A DNA stretch of 6,766 nucleotides from Candidatus Magasanikiibacteriota bacterium (GTDB lineage: Bacteria; Patescibacteriota; Patescibacteriia; Magasanikbacterales; UBA10003): NCBI GenBank assembly GCA_026396495.1, contig JAPLWR010000038.1, forward strand, positions 1-6,766. The letters are read 5' to 3'. Below, one piece after another: positions 4,476 through 6,766 of this stretch (position 1 is its first letter; each line of letters starts with the position of its first letter). The position numbers and the translations under genes are program-made. The notes under the pieces are model-generated. The model saw only the letters and a program-made list of their open reading frames with translations. It was not told the DNA's origin and searched no databases.

Positions 4476-5477
4476 ATGGGAGATATTCTAAATCGCGGGG
4501 TTTTTAATGTAGATTCGCCAACAGAACCTTTTGAGGTGCCTACTGGAGAACCGATGAAAGCAGATAATCCCTTATTAGAAACTCGTCATGCTCAGATGGA
4601 TGAAATTAGAGATTTGGTGGGACAAAATGACGTGGTGGTTTTGGGTATTGCTGGTTGTACTGGTAATACCAGTGCTATGGAAGTTTTAATGTCCGATTTT
4701 AAAAAGCAAGAGAATGCCGGTGCTTGGAGAATTAGAATAAATAGAGCCAATAGTGCAGCAGATTTGGATCAGGAAGTGAAATTTAAGTTACCAGGAAGCA
4801 CGGCTAATAAATTATTAATCGTTGATGAAGCTAATAACATTTTTAGTTTGAATGATGAACAAAAAAAATCTTTTGCCTCTTTATTTAAAAATTTTCTTGA
4901 TCAGGGTTATAAAATAGTTTTTTTATCTCATGATTTTACTGACGATGGTAAAAAATTTGGCATGGATATTTTTACTAATTGGGTGCGTGATAATGCAGAC
5001 CAAGGAGAAACCAAGAAGATATCTTCTACTCAATTGGAGACACCAAGTGCTCAAACTATGGAAAGAATTTTTGATATTTTAGTATCTCGTTCTGCTTTGG
5101 CTGATGATTTAGTCCAAAGAAAAAAAGAAGCGCTTGATTTATGTACTATTCCTTTGCAACTTTGTCAGTTGGTTGCTATGTATGAAGAAGAAGGTGGGGG
5201 AGATGAAGTTTGGCAGTATGTTGTTACAGAAGGTATCGGACAGGGATCAGAGAATTTTGATTATTTTAATTCTAACTTTATTCAAACAATTGGCGGGGAT
5301 AAAACAAGGGCTTTGTTGCATCATGTGGCTGAAAGTGGATCCTTAGCTGTGGCGGATTTGACAGAAGATGAAGCTACTCTTTATGAAAGATACAAAGCTT
5401 TTCATATTTTAACTGAAGAAGATGGAGTAATTAAAGTTAAGGGAAAAATTTTGGAGGAGGCCGCAAAAAATTGGTAG
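4476..5477 (+). CDS. Unrecognised protein with P-loop NTPase-like core and altered Walker A
   Basis: 333 residues; I do not recognise the family. VVVLGIAGCTGNTS (53-66) sits where a P-loop would be, but the invariant lysine is Asn64 and the glycine spacing is one residue long. NKLLIVDEAN (111-120) is a good Walker B strand with the DE pair at 117-118. YKIVFLSHDF (145-154) resembles the strand and polar sensor that follow in AAA+/STAND-like ATPases. The remaining half (about 190-333) is mostly acidic and helical (TMERIFDILVSRSALADDLVQRKKEAL) and ends in a possible small winged-helix-like region. There is no signal peptide or membrane segment, so it is probably cytoplasmic. The lost lysine suggests weak or absent hydrolysis or a nucleotide-sensing role. 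ATG 4476 is the first start and has no Shine-Dalgarno site; the leader is A/T-rich. TTA codons are frequent. It is followed by a bidirectional terminator. Confidence 0.75.
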   Translation: MGDILNRGVFNVDSPTEPFEVPTGEPMKADNPLLETRHAQMDEIRDLVGQNDVVVLGIAGCTGNTSAMEVLMSDFKKQENAGAWRIRINRANSAADLDQEVKFKLPGSTANKLLIVDEANNIFSLNDEQKKSFASLFKNFLDQGYKIVFLSHDFTDDGKKFGMDIFTNWVRDNADQGETKKISSTQLETPSAQTMERIFDILVSRSALADDLVQRKKEALDLCTIPLQLCQLVAMYEEEGGGDEVWQYVVTEGIGQGSENFDYFNSNFIQTIGGDKTRALLHHVAESGSLAVADLTEDEATLYERYKAFHILTEEDGVIKVKGKILEEAAKNW

Positions 5478-5492
5478 TAAATTAATTTTTAT

Positions 5493-5527
5493 AAAAAAAT
5501 GCCTCGGTTATACCGAAGCGTTTTTTT
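5493..5527. terminator. Bidirectional terminator between convergent genes
   Basis: GCCTCGGT (5501-5508) and ACCGAAGC (5512-5519) form seven pairs and one mismatch around a 3-base loop. Seven A (5493-5499) flank the left side and seven T (5521-5527) the right, so both strands give a hairpin plus a T-run. On the minus strand the hairpin overlaps the last codons and the stop of the patatin gene (5508-5510). Confidence 0.9.
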
Positions 5528-6272
5528 GTTCTATGAGTTTTTTTAATTCTGGTATTTTTCCTTCCATAGCTTTTTGGCCTTCCTCAATAAATCCGTGGCC
5601 GTCTAAGAAATTTTCTATGCCTAGTAAACTATTATCATGGATCCGTGGTTCTACTTGTATATCTGCTAAATAGGCATCTTTTTCTGCTAAATGAAAACGA
5701 GCAATATCCATGAGCGGCCCTATTAAGGTGGGGATGTGGACCGTTTTGTATTTTTGAGGTTGATGTAGATAATGATCCAAATTAACACCAATGACAATGT
5801 CCGCCCCCATTTTTTTAACCACACGTACGGGTACTGGCTGACTTAAGCCACCATCAACTAGTAATTTTCCATCGCGACGTAAAGGTTTGAATAATACGGG
5901 AATAGAAAAACTAGCTTGAATGGCAGAAAAGAAATCACCTTCATCAAGCACTTCTGTTTCACCATTTTCTATATTAGTAGCCACAGCGCAAAAAGGTATT
6001 TGTAACTCTTCAAAATTTTTAATGGCTAAATTTTTTCTTAAAAAATCTGCCATTTTTTTGCCATTAATAATTCCGCCGTTGAAACCAGCAAAGTCAGTTA
6101 AGAAGTCAAAAATCTTTTTCCAGGTATTGGAGGAAATCAATTCTCTGGCCACTTTTATGTCTTTGGTAGCAGCATAAATTCCTCCAATTACTGCCCCGGC
6201 GCTAGACCCGGCGATGTAGTCAATATTAATACCATTTTTTTCTAACACCTCAATAACTCCGATATGGGCCAA
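5508..6272 (-). CDS. Patatin-like phospholipase, N-terminally truncated
   Basis: A lipid acyl hydrolase of the bacterial RssA/YchK-type patatin family with a Ser-Asp dyad. The visible protein begins AHIGVIEVLEKNGI and then has the nucleophile elbow GSSAG (22-26, Ser24), the GGIINGKK region (66-73), AIQASFSIP (118-125) and DGG (140-142, Asp140), all in normal order, ending near residue 254. Family members begin about 15 residues earlier with a strand and the glycine-rich GGGxRG that forms the oxyanion hole. Here the frame upstream of AHIG reads only KSQKLGL back to a stop at about 6297, so that motif is absent in any frame. TTG 6272 is just the first permitted start and has no Shine-Dalgarno site. 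The break lies at 6273-6282, directly beside the promoter-like start of the divergent DUF218 gene. The product is probably inactive or unexpressed, unless the junction is an assembly artefact. TTA-type leucine codons match ndk and thrS. Confidence 0.85.
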   Translation of the reverse strand: MAHIGVIEVLEKNGINIDYIAGSSAGAVIGGIYAATKDIKVARELISSNTWKKIFDFLTDFAGFNGGIINGKKMADFLRKNLAIKNFEELQIPFCAVATNIENGETEVLDEGDFFSAIQASFSIPVLFKPLRRDGKLLVDGGLSQPVPVRVVKKMGADIVIGVNLDHYLHQPQKYKTVHIPTLIGPLMDIARFHLAEKDAYLADIQVEPRIHDNSLLGIENFLDGHGFIEEGQKAMEGKIPELKKLIEQKNASV

Positions 6273-6281
6273 GCCAAGTTT

Positions 6282-6310
6282 TTGACTTTTTTAAAAATCT
6301 AGAGTAAGAA
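6282..6310 (+). promoter_or_regulatory. Possible promoter of the DUF218-type gene
   Basis: TTGACT (6282-6287), 17 bases, TAAGAA (6305-6310). The -35 is good, while the -10 has three of six bases. The arrangement repeats that before the methyltransferase gene (TTGACA-N17-TAAGCT). Confidence 0.35.
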
Positions 6311-6330
6311 AAGAATAGGCTCTTTGAAAA

Positions 6331-6336
6331 AGGTGG
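6331..6336 (+). promoter_or_regulatory. Shine-Dalgarno site setting the start at 6341
   Basis: AGGTGG, one mismatch from AGGAGG, lies 4 bases before ATG 6341 and supports that start. Confidence 0.6.
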
Positions 6337-6340
6337 GTAA

Positions 6341-6766
6341 ATGTATAGCCACACGGAAATAGTGGCCGTTATGGGTTATGGTTGCCATCTTACGCCTGTT
6401 CTTAAGGAATACCTGGATCTGGTTGTTTCCTATGCTAAGAGCAACCCCCATTCTATCATTTTTTGCACTGGCGGTTTTACTAATCAGAAAACCGCACCTG
6501 GGGTGAGTGAGGCCGGTCTTATGGCTGAATATTTGCGTCAGCAAGGGGTTAATAACTACATCATCAAAGAGGATACCGCTAAGACCACCACCGAGAATCT
6601 GCGCAATCTGCGTCAGTATGCTGCTTTGAGAATTGATAGTCTGGAGAGGGTTGTCATTTTCTGTGACTCCTGTCGTAGCTTGAAAATTCGTTTGATCTTT
6701 CATCATTTTTTTGGCTTTTGGCCAGAAATTTCTTCTTTTGATATTGCCCAAAGGTGGCAGGCTAAG
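6341..6766 (+). CDS. DUF218/YdcF-SanA-type protein, 3'-truncated by window edge
   Basis: An open frame of 142 codons from ATG 6341 to the window end, with no stop. The start MYSHTEIVAVMGYGCHL gives the first Rossmann-like strand and Gly-rich turn. HSIIFCTGGFT (37-47) is the second strand with the GG[x]T signature. SEAGLMAEYLRQQGV (56-70) and IIKEDTAKTTTENLRN (74-89) are the conserved SEA..M...L...GV and I..E..A..T.EN motifs of the DUF218 (YdcF/SanA/ElyC) family. LERVVIFCDSCRSLKI (101-116) is where the family has its TS..H..R strand end; the histidine is not obvious here. Members act on or near the cell envelope or bind SAM (YdcF), and the exact role is uncertain. There is no N-terminal membrane anchor, as in YdcF and unlike SanA. 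None of its 12 leucine codons is TTA. It is divergent from the patatin gene, whose 5' end is broken at this junction. Confidence 0.85.
   Translation, partial: MYSHTEIVAVMGYGCHLTPVLKEYLDLVVSYAKSNPHSIIFCTGGFTNQKTAPGVSEAGLMAEYLRQQGVNNYIIKEDTAKTTTENLRNLRQYAALRIDSLERVVIFCDSCRSLKIRLIFHHFFGFWPEISSFDIAQRWQAK

Noticed and set aside
6299..6751. Open frame of 150 codons on the minus strand
   Set aside because: It is antisense to the DUF218-type frame, which shows clear family motifs, good codon use and a Shine-Dalgarno site. The minus-strand translation has no recognisable motif.
1..6766. CRISPR array, insertion sequence or prophage remnants
   Set aside because: There are no regularly spaced repeats, no transposase or integrase-like protein, and no terminal inverted repeats with target duplications visible in the window.

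Overview
The window looks like a piece of a low-GC bacterial chromosome, most likely from the Patescibacteria/CPR radiation. This taxonomic guess is an inference. It rests on the enlarged nucleoside diphosphate kinase, the compact gene layout with a hairpin terminator after most genes, several short unrecognised proteins, and a tRNA gene with encoded CCA. The bacterial assignment itself is firm: there are sigma70-type promoters (TTGAC[AT]-N17-TATRAW), intrinsic terminators, Shine-Dalgarno sites and a 6S-like RNA.

Layout. (1) 1-1442: 3' three quarters of thrS, cut by the left edge. (2) 1446-2008: a small membrane methyltransferase of the isoprenylcysteine carboxyl methyltransferase type, with its own promoter and terminator. 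(3) 2022-2649: a degenerate response-regulator receiver-like protein with a strong promoter and a terminator with a 17-bp perfect stem. (4) 2655-3366: ndk, about 200 codons, with a large internal insertion. (5) 3375-4101: a nested inverted repeat, a strong Shine-Dalgarno site, and an unrecognised gene split by an apparent one-base frameshift near 3578, then a terminator. (6) 4102-4447: a consensus promoter driving a structured RNA that I read as 6S RNA (ssrS), a strong hairpin copying the tRNA acceptor ends, and tRNA-Pro(GGG). (7) 4476-5477: an unrecognised protein with a P-loop NTPase-like core and an altered Walker A. (8) 5508-6272 minus: a patatin-like phospholipase whose N-terminal oxyanion-hole segment is missing, convergent with the previous gene across a bidirectional terminator. 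(9) 6341-6766: the first 142 codons of a DUF218/YdcF-type protein, cut by the right edge.

The protein genes fall into two classes. thrS, ndk, the P-loop gene and the patatin gene use many TTA leucine codons, and ndk and the P-loop gene have no visible Shine-Dalgarno site. The methyltransferase, receiver-like, frameshifted and DUF218 genes almost never use TTA, have clear Shine-Dalgarno sites, and (three of four) start with a TTGAC[AT] -35 box directly after the preceding gene or terminator. They look like self-contained transcription units set between housekeeping genes, and one of them abuts the broken 5' end of the patatin gene.

How the genes relate: thrS, ndk, tRNA-Pro and 6S RNA belong to core translation, nucleotide and transcription functions. 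I see no evidence for one dedicated pathway or defence system. The best leads are the 6S-like RNA, the two gene classes and the disrupted patatin locus.
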